A DNA stretch of 60,841 nt, from the NCBI GenBank assembly GCA_022486625.1, contig JAKVKH010000023.1:1-60841 (forward strand). Direction: 5' to 3'. This DNA comes from Butyrivibrio sp. (lineage in GTDB: Bacteria > Bacillota > Clostridia > Lachnospirales > Lachnospiraceae). A program made the translations under genes and the position numbers. Below the pieces are notes generated by a model. It saw nothing but the letters and a program-made list of their open reading frames with translations, was not told the DNA's origin and searched no databases. Position 1 is the first letter of the stretch. Each line of letters begins with the position of its first letter. Of this stretch, positions 27,510 through 35,917 are shown piece by piece.

Positions 27510-28484
27510 TCAACCCTTTACTGCCCCAAGCATGATACCCTTCTCAAAATATCTCTGCATAAACGGATATACGAGCAGAATCGGAATAATGGTAACCATG
27601 GAAATGGTATACTTGATAACCTTTCCGTTCAGTGCGGACTCCAGCACCGACTTACTGATTCCGGATGTATTTCCGGCAGACATAAGTGCGGAAAGGTTAC
27701 TGGTTGTATTAAGGTAAATATACAGTCTGTGCTGCAGTGTATACAGCTTTGGTGCTGACTGCATCAGAATCAGGGAATCCTGGAAGGAATTCCACTGTCC
27801 GACTGCACCGAAAATGGCAATTGTCGCCAGAATCGGTTTGGAAAGCGGCCATACGATGGATCCGAAAATGCGAAGATGTGATGCCCCGTCAAGTTCCGCA
27901 CTTTCTTCCAGCTCTGCCGGAATTGCAGATTCAATGTAGGTCTTTACCAGAATGATATTGTAGGGAGCAATGATTGCCGGAACAATATATGCTGCAAAAT
28001 GATTGGTCAGACCCAACATGGACATATTCAGATACCACGGAATGATACCTGCATTGAAGTACATGGTGACAACAAGGAATCTGTACCAGAAGCTTCTGCC
28101 CCACATTTCCTTTCTGGTTACAAGATAACCTACAAATGCGGATGCACCTACCATCAGTGCTGTTCCGATAATGGTTCTGGCAAGTGTTACAAACACTGAA
28201 GTAAACAGATCATTGACTGCCAGCAGTCTGATATAGTTATCAAAATGTATTCCTCTGGGGACGAAATTGATCAGTCCCTTACGTACCAGGTCATTATCAC
28301 TGATGGTGTTAATGAACAGATAGTAGAACGGAAAAATACAGATAAATGTAAATATTGCAAAAAATGTATAATTGATAATGGAAAAAACAATATCGCCGGG
28401 TTTCATCTTTATCTTTTTGACATGCATCTTAGCGTATTGCTTCTCCGCTTTTTCATCGAGCTTTTCCTGCGCGGTCTTAGCCAT
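27510..28484 (-). CDS. LplC/YtcP-type sugar ABC permease
   Basis: 324 residues with about six membrane helices (first near residues 33-53) after a charged N-terminal tail of about 30 residues. The ATPase-coupling loop is present (ESAELDGASHLRIFGSIVWPLSKP, EAA-type motif), and the C-terminus MLGAVKG is typical of this subfamily. It follows the LplB-type gene by 66 bp with an AGGAGGAATTTCC site, and precedes the SBP2 gene by 87 bp. Forms the membrane channel with the LplB-like partner. Confidence 0.92.
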   Translation of the reverse strand: MAKTAQEKLDEKAEKQYAKMHVKKIKMKPGDIVFSIINYTFFAIFTFICIFPFYYLFINTISDNDLVRKGLINFVPRGIHFDNYIRLLAVNDLFTSVFVTLARTIIGTALMVGASAFVGYLVTRKEMWGRSFWYRFLVVTMYFNAGIIPWYLNMSMLGLTNHFAAYIVPAIIAPYNIILVKTYIESAIPAELEESAELDGASHLRIFGSIVWPLSKPILATIAIFGAVGQWNSFQDSLILMQSAPKLYTLQHRLYIYLNTTSNLSALMSAGNTSGISKSVLESALNGKVIKYTISMVTIIPILLVYPFMQRYFEKGIMLGAVKG

Positions 28485-28550
28485 TGGAAATTCCTCCTTC
28501 TGCGGTATCCTGTACCGTATACATCCCTATTTCAACATGCATCGTAATGC

Positions 28551-29987
28551 TTATACAATCGTTTCTCCTCTGAGCAGCTTGGAAATACCATTTGCACCGA
28601 ACAGAAGGATGACACTGATGACTGACTTCAGCATACCGACTACGGTAGATAACGGGATCGCTCCCTTTACAATACCCATGTTGTATACATACAGATCCAG
28701 AACCATGATCTGTGCTGTATTGGAAGAATTCTTGAATACCAGATACTGATCCATACCGTTTGTCAGAATACCTGCAACGGACATCAGGAGCAGTACATAG
28801 AAGGTCGGCATCAGTCCCGGCACGGTGACATGCCACATTCTCTGGAATCTGCCGGCGCCATCAACGGTTGCCGCTTCATACAGCTGCTGGTCAATACCGG
28901 AAATGCCTGCAATATAAATGATTGCACTCCAGCCAAGGCCTTTCCACATTCCCCACAGCAGCATTTTGAGCCATACGTGTGAACCACTCATCAAAAGGTT
29001 CTGTCCCTGACTCCAGATTCCCAGATTCACCATGATACTGCTCAGGAATCCGTCTGTGGAAAAGATACAGAACGCAATTGCAAATACCAGAACCCAGCTG
29101 ATGAAATTCGGGATTGTTGTAAACGTCTGAACAAACCTTCTGAATCTCGTGTGTTTGATTTCGGAAAGGAAGATGGCAAATGCCATCGGGCACCAGCTGG
29201 TTGCAATGCCAAGTCCGCTCATTGCCAGTGTATTCTCCATAACCCGAACCATATCGTCCATAGTCGTCTTGTTACGAACCAGTTCTTCAAACCATTTAAA
29301 CCCGACAAAATTCCGGGCAGAAAGTATATCTCCTGCCTTATAATCAAAAAATGCATAACGCCAGCCCCAAAGAGGCAGATAACAGAATACAAATGTCAGC
29401 AGAATAAAAGGAAGGAACATCAGAAAGAGTTTATACTTTGATTCCATATAGAACTTTTCATCTTTCACCTTTTTCCCGTTCAGAAGCTGCATGATGATGG
29501 AAATCACCAGCATCAGAACAAGAAACGCCAGAACCGGCCAGAAGCCTTCCGGAAATGAAGGTTCAACCTTCTTCGGCTTCTTAGTGGCTGCGACCTGTGT
29601 ATATGCAATATGCATACCGATCATTGTCATTACGGAAACTGCACTGCCGATGATGCTGATCAGATTGCCAAGTCTGCGACATCTGTGATTGCCAAGTGAC
29701 AGGCATGCTCCTGCTGCACATCCGAAAATGCCGAGACAACACAGAAGACTTGAAATATTAAGTACATGCATGGTGGATTCCAGAACCCACCCTTTTCTGA
29801 ATGCACGTCCAAAATTGGCAATTAATGTGCCATAGGAAAAACCGGATGTCAGAAGTGACGTACTCCGATTGACCAGCCCGCAGACTCTGGCCGGATTGGC
29901 CGCAGGCAGAAATAAAATAACGAACAGTAATGCTGCCAGAATACGATATAAATAATACAGTCTGTCCGCTTTTTTCTCGTTTACCAC
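28551..29987 (-). CDS. LplB-type sugar ABC permease with extra N-terminal membrane domain
   Basis: 478 residues; LplB/YteP proteins are usually about 300-320. The C-terminal part from about residue 180 (YKLFLMFLPFIL onward) is a standard permease with the coupling motif YEAATVDGAGRFQRMWHVTVPG. The first ~170 residues form an added domain with about four predicted helices (for example ILAALLFVILFLP near 12, LGNLISIIGSAVSVMTMIG near 110 and PVLAFLVLMLVISIIM near 150). A GTG start follows GGGAGGTAATATC. The extension has no motif I recognise. It is the first gene of the unit permease-permease-SBP2. Confidence 0.9.
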   Translation of the reverse strand: MVNEKKADRLYYLYRILAALLFVILFLPAANPARVCGLVNRSTSLLTSGFSYGTLIANFGRAFRKGWVLESTMHVLNISSLLCCLGIFGCAAGACLSLGNHRCRRLGNLISIIGSAVSVMTMIGMHIAYTQVAATKKPKKVEPSFPEGFWPVLAFLVLMLVISIIMQLLNGKKVKDEKFYMESKYKLFLMFLPFILLTFVFCYLPLWGWRYAFFDYKAGDILSARNFVGFKWFEELVRNKTTMDDMVRVMENTLAMSGLGIATSWCPMAFAIFLSEIKHTRFRRFVQTFTTIPNFISWVLVFAIAFCIFSTDGFLSSIMVNLGIWSQGQNLLMSGSHVWLKMLLWGMWKGLGWSAIIYIAGISGIDQQLYEAATVDGAGRFQRMWHVTVPGLMPTFYVLLLMSVAGILTNGMDQYLVFKNSSNTAQIMVLDLYVYNMGIVKGAIPLSTVVGMLKSVISVILLFGANGISKLLRGETIV

Positions 29988-30064
29988 GATATTACCTCCC
30001 TTTAGTTACTGTGAGATTCCCCAAATAAATATAAATGCACAAAAAAATTGAGTACCACACTCTC

Positions 30065-30096
30065 AGTTGAAACAAGATCATTATATTGTTTCAACT
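30065..30096. repeat. Perfect 11-bp inverted repeat enclosing the LplB promoter -10
   Basis: AGTTGAAACAA (30065-30075) and TTGTTTCAACT (30086-30096) are perfect mirror arms with a 10-bp centre. On the minus strand the centre contains TATAAT (30085-30080), with a possible ATTACA -35 at 30107-30102 and 16-bp spacing. It lies about 90 bases before the LplB-type start codon and is either an operator or a leader hairpin. Confidence 0.6.
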
Positions 30097-30107
30097 ATGA
30101 ATGTAAT
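30080..30107 (-). promoter_or_regulatory. Candidate promoter of the LplB-LplC-SBP2 unit
   Basis: Exact TATAAT on the minus strand at 30080-30085 with ATTACA (4 of 6) at 30102-30107. The 184-bp gap 29988-30171 between kinase stop and permease start otherwise holds only AT-rich sequence and the inverted repeat around this -10. Confidence 0.45.
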
Positions 30108-30171
30108 ACCCAACCAATTTGACAAGAAATCCGGTAAATTTTAAACCTATGGTATAAAAATTGCTGGTTTT

Positions 30172-32049
30172 TTATGATGGTGCTTCTGATGTCAGGAATG
30201 GAAGTACCAGTGTAATTGCTGTTCCTTCTCCCTTTTCTGATTCAATTCTCATTTCAAACGGAGCACCGTAGCTCAGACGGATCCGCTGATTTACATTATA
30301 CAGACCGATACTCCGCTTATCCTTGGAAGCCTGTTCCATATGCACACGAAGCTCCTGCAACTCCGCTTCATCCATACCGCATCCGTTGTCACGGACACAG
30401 ATCACCAGTGTTTCCTTCTGTTCTCCGTTCCTCTGCAACATTTCCTTTTCAATGCAGATGCGAACAAGCCCGCCTTCTTCCTTCTCCTCCAGGCCATGCA
30501 AAATTGCATTTTCAATCAGCGGCTGCATCAGAAGAGGTATTATATAGGTCTGTTCCGTATTTATTCCTTCCTGTACCTGAATTTCAAAATCAATCCGATC
30601 TCCAAAACGGAGCTTCTGGATGGCAAGATAATTCCGGATATAATCCAACCCTCCCTCAAGCGTTGCCAGTTTGGTACCCGTATTATCCAGCACATAACGC
30701 ATGATCTTTCCCAGCGTCTTGATCGCTCCTGCAACCTCTCTGTCTCCGGCGGTAAAAGCCTTCATGCGGATCGTTTCCAGTGTATTGTACAGAAAATGTG
30801 GATTAATCTGGCTTGCCAGCACTTTATATTCCATTTCCTGCTGGCGGTTTAACAGTTCCTTTTCCGCCAGTCGTGTCTCATACATCTGTGCATTCTGCTT
30901 CTGAATCTGACTGACTGTAATGACCAGATCTGAAAAGGCTTCTGATATTTCATCTTCACCGCTCAAAGAAGGCGGAATATTGTAATCTCCACTGCTGACC
31001 TTGTGCATGGCAGCACGGAGCGTCACAATTCTTCCTGAAAAATAACCGGTAAAGAAATGAATGACAATAACCGGCAGGAGCAGTGCAATCGAAAGAATCA
31101 GGACGCAGACCATAATAATTTCATGAATTCTGCTGTAAACATCCTGATTCATCGTACAGATATAGATCCTTGAATCAGAACGATATGGCAGAAGCGTCGA
31201 TCCGTATAACATGTTCCTCTGCATTCCATTTGTATGCGAACCGGTATATTTATAATATTTGTCCTGATAATCCACCGGCATCACCGTCGAAAGTGCTGTT
31301 CCACACATCTGAGGGTCGGAGCTGAAGGAAATCTTCTCATGTCCGATGGCAACTGCCACCTGATACTGATTTTCTTTCAGTCTTGTTTTCAGATAATTGT
31401 CACTCAGTCGGATCACAAGCACTGCATGATATTTTGACTTCACCTGCGGAATTCTCTGAATCAGACAAATATTCCAGTATTTCGTTCCATAAGAATCTGT
31501 TTTACTGATCCCCTGCCAGAATGCCGCCTGCTGCGAAAGCGCCTTCTGATACCAGTCCTGACTGCGAATGGCTGCACCTGCATAGCTGAACTGCTGATAC
31601 GCATGAATACTCGGGTTATCACTGTAGATCTCCACACTGTCAATCGCCGTATAATCATAGTTATAATCATCAATCACACTGAAATTATCAATTGCAGCAC
31701 GCTCTGTCCCCTCTGTAATATACGTCTGTGACAGAAGATTCCACAGCTGGGAATCGTAGGAAAGTTTGTTGGAAATATTATAGGTCTGCGTTGTAATTTC
31801 GAATAAAGTTGTCGACACCCTCTGATTATAGGATTCCAGAAGATCGCGGTTATATTCCGTAAACATGGAATATGTATTGACCAGCAAAAATATACCGATC
31901 AGCGTAATCGGTATCAGACCGGCCAGCACATAGACTTTATACAGCTGCTGGCGGATATTTCCCTTCTGCAGATAATTGATTCCCGTACGTTGAAAAAATT
32001 TTCTGAATCCTGCATGCTCTGCGGAACTTCTCACACTAACCTTCTTCAA
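30172..32049 (-). CDS. YesM-type sensor histidine kinase
   Basis: About 625 residues. Membrane helices near residues 40-62 and 325-348 flank a large extracytoplasmic sensing region; a HAMP segment follows, then the His_kinase domain with the phosphoacceptor His in QINPHFLYNTLE and an ATPase domain with RDNGCGMDE and GEGTAITLVLP. The likely start is a TTG whose last two bases overlap the LarC stop (TTGA) and which has AGGAG eight bases upstream; an in-frame Met 23 codons earlier lies inside larC without a good site. Presumed partner of the regulator at 22060-23646, sensing a sugar ligand and driving cluster 1. Confidence 0.9.
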   Translation of the reverse strand: MKKVSVRSSAEHAGFRKFFQRTGINYLQKGNIRQQLYKVYVLAGLIPITLIGIFLLVNTYSMFTEYNRDLLESYNQRVSTTLFEITTQTYNISNKLSYDSQLWNLLSQTYITEGTERAAIDNFSVIDDYNYDYTAIDSVEIYSDNPSIHAYQQFSYAGAAIRSQDWYQKALSQQAAFWQGISKTDSYGTKYWNICLIQRIPQVKSKYHAVLVIRLSDNYLKTRLKENQYQVAVAIGHEKISFSSDPQMCGTALSTVMPVDYQDKYYKYTGSHTNGMQRNMLYGSTLLPYRSDSRIYICTMNQDVYSRIHEIIMVCVLILSIALLLPVIVIHFFTGYFSGRIVTLRAAMHKVSSGDYNIPPSLSGEDEISEAFSDLVITVSQIQKQNAQMYETRLAEKELLNRQQEMEYKVLASQINPHFLYNTLETIRMKAFTAGDREVAGAIKTLGKIMRYVLDNTGTKLATLEGGLDYIRNYLAIQKLRFGDRIDFEIQVQEGINTEQTYIIPLLMQPLIENAILHGLEEKEEGGLVRICIEKEMLQRNGEQKETLVICVRDNGCGMDEAELQELRVHMEQASKDKRSIGLYNVNQRIRLSYGAPFEMRIESEKGEGTAITLVLPFLTSEAPS

Positions 32050-33326
32050 TTTGCTTCTCCTGCCAGCTGCTGAATCTGTGCGTACATTTCCGGATAGCCC
32101 ATACCGCTTTTTCTGCACAACTGTATGACACTGTCATACTCCGGATAAAAACGTTTTATCCCATCATATTCACATACTTTTACTTCGGCCTCTCCAAATG
32201 CAGTCTGAACCGATTTTACCGTTCTTGGCAGAACGGTTCTCTCCATCATGACCCTTCGGATTCCGATAGTCGTTGTCTGCATGAAAATAATCTTCTCCAG
32301 CTTCTGAATATCTTCCGGCATACAGATCACATTCAACTGCCAGCCCGGCCGGTTCTTCTTCATGTAAACCGGCATATAATGCACATCTCTTGCTCCCGCC
32401 TCCAACAGCAGATTCATCACATGACCAAGTGCTTCTCCACTGCAGTCATCAATATTACTCTCCAGTTTGCAGATTCTGTTTTCCTGCTCCTCAGCCGTGA
32501 TCACCATGACGCGCAGAATTCCGGCAATTTCGTATTCTCTCTTCCCTGCTCCGAGTCCTGTCTTCACAATCCGGAACTGCTCCGGAAGACAGTCTGATGT
32601 ACGAAGTGCCGCCACAGCAGCCGCTCCCGTTGGCGTCACAAATTCTCCCTGCACATTCATAATCTTCATGCAAATCCCATACGCAGATACAATATTTGTC
32701 ACCGCAGGTACTGGAACCGGCAGAATTCCATGCTGACAGCGGATGGTTCCGCTTCCTTCATTCAAATGCGGCACAATGATCCGTTCAATTCCAAGATCAT
32801 CCGTGCAGACTGCAATTGATACAATGTCCACAATGGAATCGATTGCGCCGACTTCATGAAAGTGCACCTCTTCCTTCGGAACACCATGCGCCTTTGCTTC
32901 TGCTTGCGCCAGAATATCAAAGATACGCCCGGCCATTTCTTTTGCCGCCGTACTCATCTGCGTCTTATCAAGAATCTCCCGGATTTCATGAAGTCCTCTG
33001 TGCATATGTGCATGATGATGTTCATGAGGGACATACTCCGCAGCTTCATCCGCTCCGTGCGCATGCTCATGTCCTTCGCCGTGAAGATATGCCATATCGT
33101 GATCATGATTTTCATGTTCCTCATCCAGCACTACATCAAAATCACAGCAGTCAAGCCCTGCCTTTTTCACTCTGCTGATCTTTACTTCAAATCCATCTGC
33201 CGGAATGGTATGCAGTACGCGGATCAGCTTTTCTTTATCTGCTCCCAGGTCAAGAAGTGCCGCCACAAGCATGTCTCCGCTGATCCCTGCTGCACATTCC
33301 AGATATAACGCTCTGTTATCATTCAT
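32046..33326 (-). CDS. larC: LarC-like nickel pincer cofactor biosynthesis protein
   Basis: LarC inserts nickel, by a CTP-dependent reaction, into the pyridinium dithiocarboxylic acid cofactor of lactate racemase-type enzymes. The N-terminus (LYLECAAGISGDMLVAALLDLG), the segment EVHFHEVGAIDSIVDIV and the C-terminal KLESNIDDCSGE match the family. Full length, about 426 residues in one frame, so no LarC1/LarC2 frameshift. A His-rich insertion near residues 80-120 (HENHDHD, HEHHHAHMH) suits metal binding. The start is the Met nine bases after GGGAGG. No larA, larB or larE is in the window; the gene is coupled to a sensor kinase instead. Confidence 0.9.
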   Translation of the reverse strand: MNDNRALYLECAAGISGDMLVAALLDLGADKEKLIRVLHTIPADGFEVKISRVKKAGLDCCDFDVVLDEEHENHDHDMAYLHGEGHEHAHGADEAAEYVPHEHHHAHMHRGLHEIREILDKTQMSTAAKEMAGRIFDILAQAEAKAHGVPKEEVHFHEVGAIDSIVDIVSIAVCTDDLGIERIIVPHLNEGSGTIRCQHGILPVPVPAVTNIVSAYGICMKIMNVQGEFVTPTGAAAVAALRTSDCLPEQFRIVKTGLGAGKREYEIAGILRVMVITAEEQENRICKLESNIDDCSGEALGHVMNLLLEAGARDVHYMPVYMKKNRPGWQLNVICMPEDIQKLEKIIFMQTTTIGIRRVMMERTVLPRTVKSVQTAFGEAEVKVCEYDGIKRFYPEYDSVIQLCRKSGMGYPEMYAQIQQLAGEAN

Positions 33327-33399
33327 GCAATTCATCCTCCCGTTCCGAAAGCACAATCTTCCTGTCATTATTGTGATGTCGAAAATAAAATCCGTCAAC

Positions 33400-33432
33400 A
33401 ATAAATGCAGGTACAAAAGCACCTGCATTTAT
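33400..33432 (-). terminator. Hairpin after the amino-acid ABC operon
   Basis: A 12-13 bp AT-flanked stem (33401-33412 with 33421-33432) containing TGCAGGT/ACCTGCA lies about 50 bases past the ATPase stop, next to a second short stem (CCTGC-TTC-GCAGG, about 33437-33449). The T-rich tail is weak (TTTATTG), so termination may be partial; the larC promoter should lie between here and 33326. Confidence 0.5.
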
Positions 33433-33479
33433 CGGAGCCTGCTTCGCAGGTTCCACATCACTATATAATATATGTACTT

Positions 33480-34238
33480 TCAGAATCTGGAAAGAAACTG
33501 TCTGGTACGTTCTTCCCTGGGATGATCAAACACTTCCTGCGGCGTTCCCTGTTCAGCAATCACACCGCCGTCCATGAAGATCACGTGATCTGCAACGTCC
33601 CGCGCAAAACTCATTTCATGCGTCACAATAATCATGGTTGTCTTCTGCTCTGCAAGCTCCCGGATGACCCGCAACACTTCTCCCGTAAGTTCCGGGTCAA
33701 GAGCGGAAGTCGGCTCATCAAAACACAGAATATCCGGCTGCAATGCAAGCGCTCTGGCAATGGCAACCCTTTGCTGCTGTCCGCCGGAGAGCTGATGCGG
33801 ATAATTATCCATCCGGTTCTGCAGTCCCATCTTCTCCAGCAGTTCCTGCGCATGCCGGCGAACTTCCCCGCTATCCCTGCGGTGTCCCTCTTCATTCATC
33901 ATCTGCGGCGCCAGCATGACATTTTCAATTGCCGTATACTGCGGAAAAAGGTTAAAAGACTGAAATACGAGTCCGAAATGAAGTCTCTTCTTCCGGATCT
34001 CCGCTTCCGATCTGGAACCCGGCGCTGCAGAATCAAACAGTGTTTCATCCTTTACACGGATAACGCCTTCATCGGGCATCTCCAGGAAATTCAGGCATCG
34101 CAGCAGTGTCGTCTTACCGCTTCCCGATGAACCGATAATGGAAACTGCCTGCCCTTCCTGCATGGTAAAACTGATGTCCTTAAGTACCTCGGTACGATCA
34201 AATTTTTTTCTGATATTTTTTACTTCAAGAATATCCAT
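33480..34238 (-). CDS. Polar amino-acid ABC transporter ATPase
   Basis: About 252 residues, a GlnQ/TcyC-type ATPase. Walker [10 protein letters not shown], signature [15 protein letters not shown], Walker [13 protein letters not shown], switch His in [15 protein letters not shown]. The Met chosen is eight bases from GGAG and sits 14 bp after the permease stop; the frame is open upstream through the permease gene. Last gene of the SBP-permease-ATPase unit. Substrate is one of the polar or sulfur amino acids; it cannot be fixed from sequence. Confidence 0.93.
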   Translation of the reverse strand: MDILEVKNIRKKFDRTEVLKDISFTMQEGQAVSIIGSSGSGKTTLLRCLNFLEMPDEGVIRVKDETLFDSAAPGSRSEAEIRKKRLHFGLVFQSFNLFPQYTAIENVMLAPQMMNEEGHRRDSGEVRRHAQELLEKMGLQNRMDNYPHQLSGGQQQRVAIARALALQPDILCFDEPTSALDPELTGEVLRVIRELAEQKTTMIIVTHEMSFARDVADHVIFMDGGVIAEQGTPQEVFDHPREERTRQFLSRF

Positions 34239-34252
34239 CTGCATTTCTCCGT

Positions 34253-34909
34253 TTACCTGAAATAACTGAGTCTTCGCTCGATATATCCGAACAACAGGGT
34301 CAGAAGTCCGCTGAATACAAGATAGAACAGCCCGGTATAAAACAGAGGCCAGATAATTCCGGCACTTTTGATAAAGGACTGTCCTTCCCATATGATCTCA
34401 TAGACTGCAATGACCCTTGCCAGTGAAGTGTCCTTGACCAGTGTGATGATCTCATTGGAAATCGGCGGAACGATCCGCTTGATGACCTGCAGCAGAATGA
34501 CCTTGCGGAAAATCTGTCCTTTTGTCAGACCCAGTACCTGCCCCGCTTCATACTGTCCGATGGGAATGGACTGGATGCCGCCACGGTAGATTTCAGAAAA
34601 ATAGCAGGCATAGTTAATAACAAACGCCACCAGCGCAGCGATAAACCTTCCGCCATCACCGGAACCCCAGATATTCTGATGCAGAATGATCCCGGGACCA
34701 TAATAAATAATCAGAAGCTGCAGCATCAGCGGCGTTCCGCGGATAATCCAGATGATAAATTTCACCGGATAACGAAGCGGTGCAAAATGCTTCATGGAGC
34801 CAAAACTGATCAGAAGTCCCAGCGGCAGCGCAAATACCAGTGTCAGTATAAATAATTTGATTGTTCCAAGGAATCCTCCAAGGAGCGTCAGTGTTACATC
34901 CAGGAACAT
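34253..34909 (-). CDS. Polar amino-acid ABC transporter permease
   Basis: 218 residues with about four to five membrane helices, HisM/GlnP type. Family motif [17 protein letters not shown] near residue 60 and the coupling loop [21 protein letters not shown] are clear. A GGGAGAATGAT site precedes the ATG. Only one permease gene is present, so a homodimeric channel is likely. Confidence 0.93.
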   Translation of the reverse strand: MFLDVTLTLLGGFLGTIKLFILTLVFALPLGLLISFGSMKHFAPLRYPVKFIIWIIRGTPLMLQLLIIYYGPGIILHQNIWGSGDGGRFIAALVAFVINYACYFSEIYRGGIQSIPIGQYEAGQVLGLTKGQIFRKVILLQVIKRIVPPISNEIITLVKDTSLARVIAVYEIIWEGQSFIKSAGIIWPLFYTGLFYLVFSGLLTLLFGYIERRLSYFR

Positions 34910-34931
34910 ATCATTCTCCCGTGCCTTTCCC

Positions 34932-35780
34932 TTATTTCTGCTCTGTCAGTGCATCCTGTACGCCGTACTTTTCTGCCAGCGTCTTCATGGTTCCGTCGTC
35001 ATAGAGCTTTTTCAGTTCATCATTGATGTATGCCGCCAAATCCGAACCCTTGCGGCATCCGACACCATATTCTTCCGTGGTCAGCTCCACCGTGTGTGTC
35101 AGATCCTTGTAACTCGTACCATCTCCGATCATGGCACCCGCCATCAGAAGGTCAATGATGCAGGCATCAGAAGTTCCGGCCTGTACTTCCATCAGCGCAT
35201 CGGACTGCGCACCAAGAGAAGTATAATTCAGCCCGGCTTCCTTTGCCGCCGCTTCTCCTGCAGATCCTGCCTCAACTGCAAATGCAAGATTCTTAAGTGA
35301 GTCTTTTGTCTGATACTGTGCTGCCTTGTCAGAAGGCACTACGACTACCTGTGCGTTATTGCAGTAGGGATTCGTGCATGCCATGGAATTTTTCACTTCA
35401 TCTGTCAGCGTCATACCGTTCCATACGCAGTCAATGCTCTTGTTGTCCAGCTCCAGAATCTTATTGTCCCAGTCGATTTCAACAAACTGTACCTTTACGC
35501 CCAGATCTTTTGCAACAGCTGTGGCAAGGTCTGCGTCAAACCCAATCCAGTTGCCGCTGTCATCCTTATAATCCATGGGCGCAAAATCTGTAATTCCGAC
35601 AATCAGACTTCCTTTTCCCTGAATATAACTGACATCACTGTCAGCATTTTTCTGCGTGCCGGATGCTGCCTGCGCTGCGGATGCACTGCCTGTCGCAGAT
35701 TTACCTGCTGCGCTGCCGCATGCGGTAAGTGATAAAGTCATTATTGCGGATAAAAGGACTGCCAGATAGCGCTTTTTCAT
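34932..35780 (-). CDS. Polar amino-acid ABC transporter binding lipoprotein
   Basis: About 282 residues: signal peptide with lipobox LTACGS near residue 21, then a family 3 binding fold (VGITDFAPMDYKDD, GFDADLATAVAKDLGVKVQ, DCVWNGMTLT). GGAGGAGAATATT precedes the chosen Met; an upstream Met lacks a site. First gene of the unit. No Arg/Asp combination could be used to name the amino acid with confidence. Confidence 0.93.
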   Translation of the reverse strand: MKKRYLAVLLSAIMTLSLTACGSAAGKSATGSASAAQAASGTQKNADSDVSYIQGKGSLIVGITDFAPMDYKDDSGNWIGFDADLATAVAKDLGVKVQFVEIDWDNKILELDNKSIDCVWNGMTLTDEVKNSMACTNPYCNNAQVVVVPSDKAAQYQTKDSLKNLAFAVEAGSAGEAAAKEAGLNYTSLGAQSDALMEVQAGTSDACIIDLLMAGAMIGDGTSYKDLTHTVELTTEEYGVGCRKGSDLAAYINDELKKLYDDGTMKTLAEKYGVQDALTEQK

Positions 35781-35835
35781 AATATTCTCCTCCTGATGGA
35801 CACTCGTCAATACTTTCATTCTTTAGTTGTTTATC

Positions 35836-35864
35836 ACTGTACCATATTAAACTATTCTTGTAAA
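35836..35864 (-). promoter_or_regulatory. Promoter of the amino-acid ABC operon
   Basis: On the minus strand TTTACA (35859-35864, 5 of 6) and TACAGT (35836-35841, 4 of 6) with exact 17-bp spacing, directly after the terminator of the preceding operon and about 55 bases before the start codon. Confidence 0.6.
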
Positions 35865-35865
35865 T

Positions 35866-35897
35866 AAAAAAGTAAGCTGTTTTCAGCTTACTTTTTT
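35866..35897. terminator. Terminator closing cluster 2 transport operon
   Basis: Perfect 14-bp stem AAAAAAGTAAGCTG (35866-35879) with CAGCTTACTTTTTT (35884-35897) and a TTTT loop, 20 bases after the GH127 stop. The U-tract is part of the stem, so it is symmetrical and works on either strand. Confidence 0.85.
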
Positions 35898-35917
35898 ACT
35901 GAACTTCAAATTCTGAT

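Noticed and set aside
14245..32049. Human milk or mucin glycan locus as the main reading of GH29 plus GH42
   Set aside because: No GH112, GH136, GH20, GH33, GH95 or sulfatase genes are present, while GH31 and GH3 of these types fit plant xyloglucan better. Kept only as an alternative.
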